This document shows, piece by piece, positions 6,290-6,575 of a stretch of DNA of 6,575 nucleotides. The notes below the pieces were generated by a model. The model was not told where the DNA came from and searched no databases. It worked only from the letters and a program-made list of their open reading frames with translations. Each line of letters begins with the position of its first letter. Position 1 is the stretch's first letter. A program made the translations under genes and the position numbers. The stretch covers positions 1 to 6,575 of the forward strand of contig JAGLYT010000093.1 of the NCBI GenBank assembly GCA_023132075.1. Reading direction: 5' to 3'. Origin of the DNA: a bacterium. GTDB taxonomy: Bacteria > CBDUZB01 > JAGLHV01.

Positions 6290-6575
6290 TTATTGAATTA
6301 AATCTTTTCCGGTAATTATCTTATAGATATCCAGGTATTTCCGGCTGGTTTTTTGCACTATTGTCTCGGGTAAAGGAGTAGAAAAGGTTTCCTTTTTATC
6401 CAAATCCCCACGGCTAATCAAATAATCCCTTACAAACTGTTTATCGAAACTTGCCTGCGATCTGCCCACTTCATAATCATCCTTCGGCCAAAACCGGGAT
6501 GAATCAGGGGTCAACACCTCATCAATTAAAATAAGTTCATCTTCGTATAAACCAAACTCAAACTTAGTATCAGCA
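6290..6575 (-). CDS. purC: SAICAR synthetase (PurC), C-terminal part, cut by window edge
   Basis: This cytoplasmic purine-synthesis enzyme joins aspartate to CAIR using ATP to make SAICAR. The last 94 residues are visible. The first whole codon begins at 6574 and the frame is open to the window edge, so the 5' part lies beyond it. ADTKFEFG at the edge and [14 protein letters not shown] just after it are the two family signature regions, followed by [52 protein letters not shown] and the stop. The visible part agrees with the C-terminus of the longer (about 290-residue) PurC form. It lies on the same strand as the PEP carboxykinase gene, 235 bases upstream of it, but the repeat-rich spacer argues against tight co-expression. 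Confidence 0.93.
   Translation of the reverse strand, partial: ADTKFEFGLYEDELILIDEVLTPDSSRFWPKDDYEVGRSQASFDKQFVRDYLISRGDLDKKETFSTPLPETIVQKTSRKYLDIYKIITGKDLIQ

Noticed and set aside
6290-6517. A 75-residue stand-alone gene starting at TTG 6517
   Set aside because: The frame continues upstream to the window edge with PurC signature residues ([13 protein letters not shown]), so the TTG is an internal leucine.
1-6575. CRISPR array, insertion sequence or phage genes
   Set aside because: No regularly spaced direct repeats, transposase, integrase or phage proteins are seen. The XRE domain is fused to a receiver and sits in a two-component operon, so it is not evidence of a prophage.

Overview
The window comes from an AT-rich bacterium. 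Gene starts have ordinary Shine-Dalgarno sites, and the two-component genes are poorer in GC than the rest. The mix of a bacterial type II (FabF-like) ketosynthase, a multi-membrane sensor kinase, a nucleotide-dependent PEP carboxykinase and a palindrome-rich intergenic spacer would suit an uncultured anaerobic candidate-phylum genome. Nothing here fixes the phylum, so I do not name one with confidence.

Layout. Bases 1-66 look like the last 21 codons of an upstream ketosynthase-like gene. One base after its stop, a complete beta-ketoacyl-ACP synthase begins at a TTG codon (68-1315). It is followed 13 bases later by a membrane sensor histidine kinase (1329-3524) and then by an unusual response regulator that joins a receiver domain to a Cro/C1 (XRE) helix-turn-helix (3569-4171). 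These genes all lie on the plus strand with short gaps and look like one operon. A PEP carboxykinase gene (4168-6054, minus strand) runs toward them, and the two stop codons overlap. A 235-base spacer (6055-6289) with several nested inverted repeats separates it from the 3' part of purC (6290-6575, minus strand, cut by the window edge).

How the genes may work together. The plus-strand block couples fatty-acid or polyketide-type chain elongation enzymes to a two-component system. The kinase senses through its membrane region and a cytoplasmic GAF domain, and the REC-XRE protein is its likely partner. It may control the ketosynthase operon, itself, or other genes. PEP carboxykinase (gluconeogenesis/anaplerosis) and PurC (purine synthesis) are housekeeping genes on the opposite strand with no evident functional link to the block.

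The points most worth a second look are the likely tandem ketosynthase pair, the REC-XRE regulator architecture, the missing guanine-pocket motif in the PEP carboxykinase, and the composite palindromic spacer.
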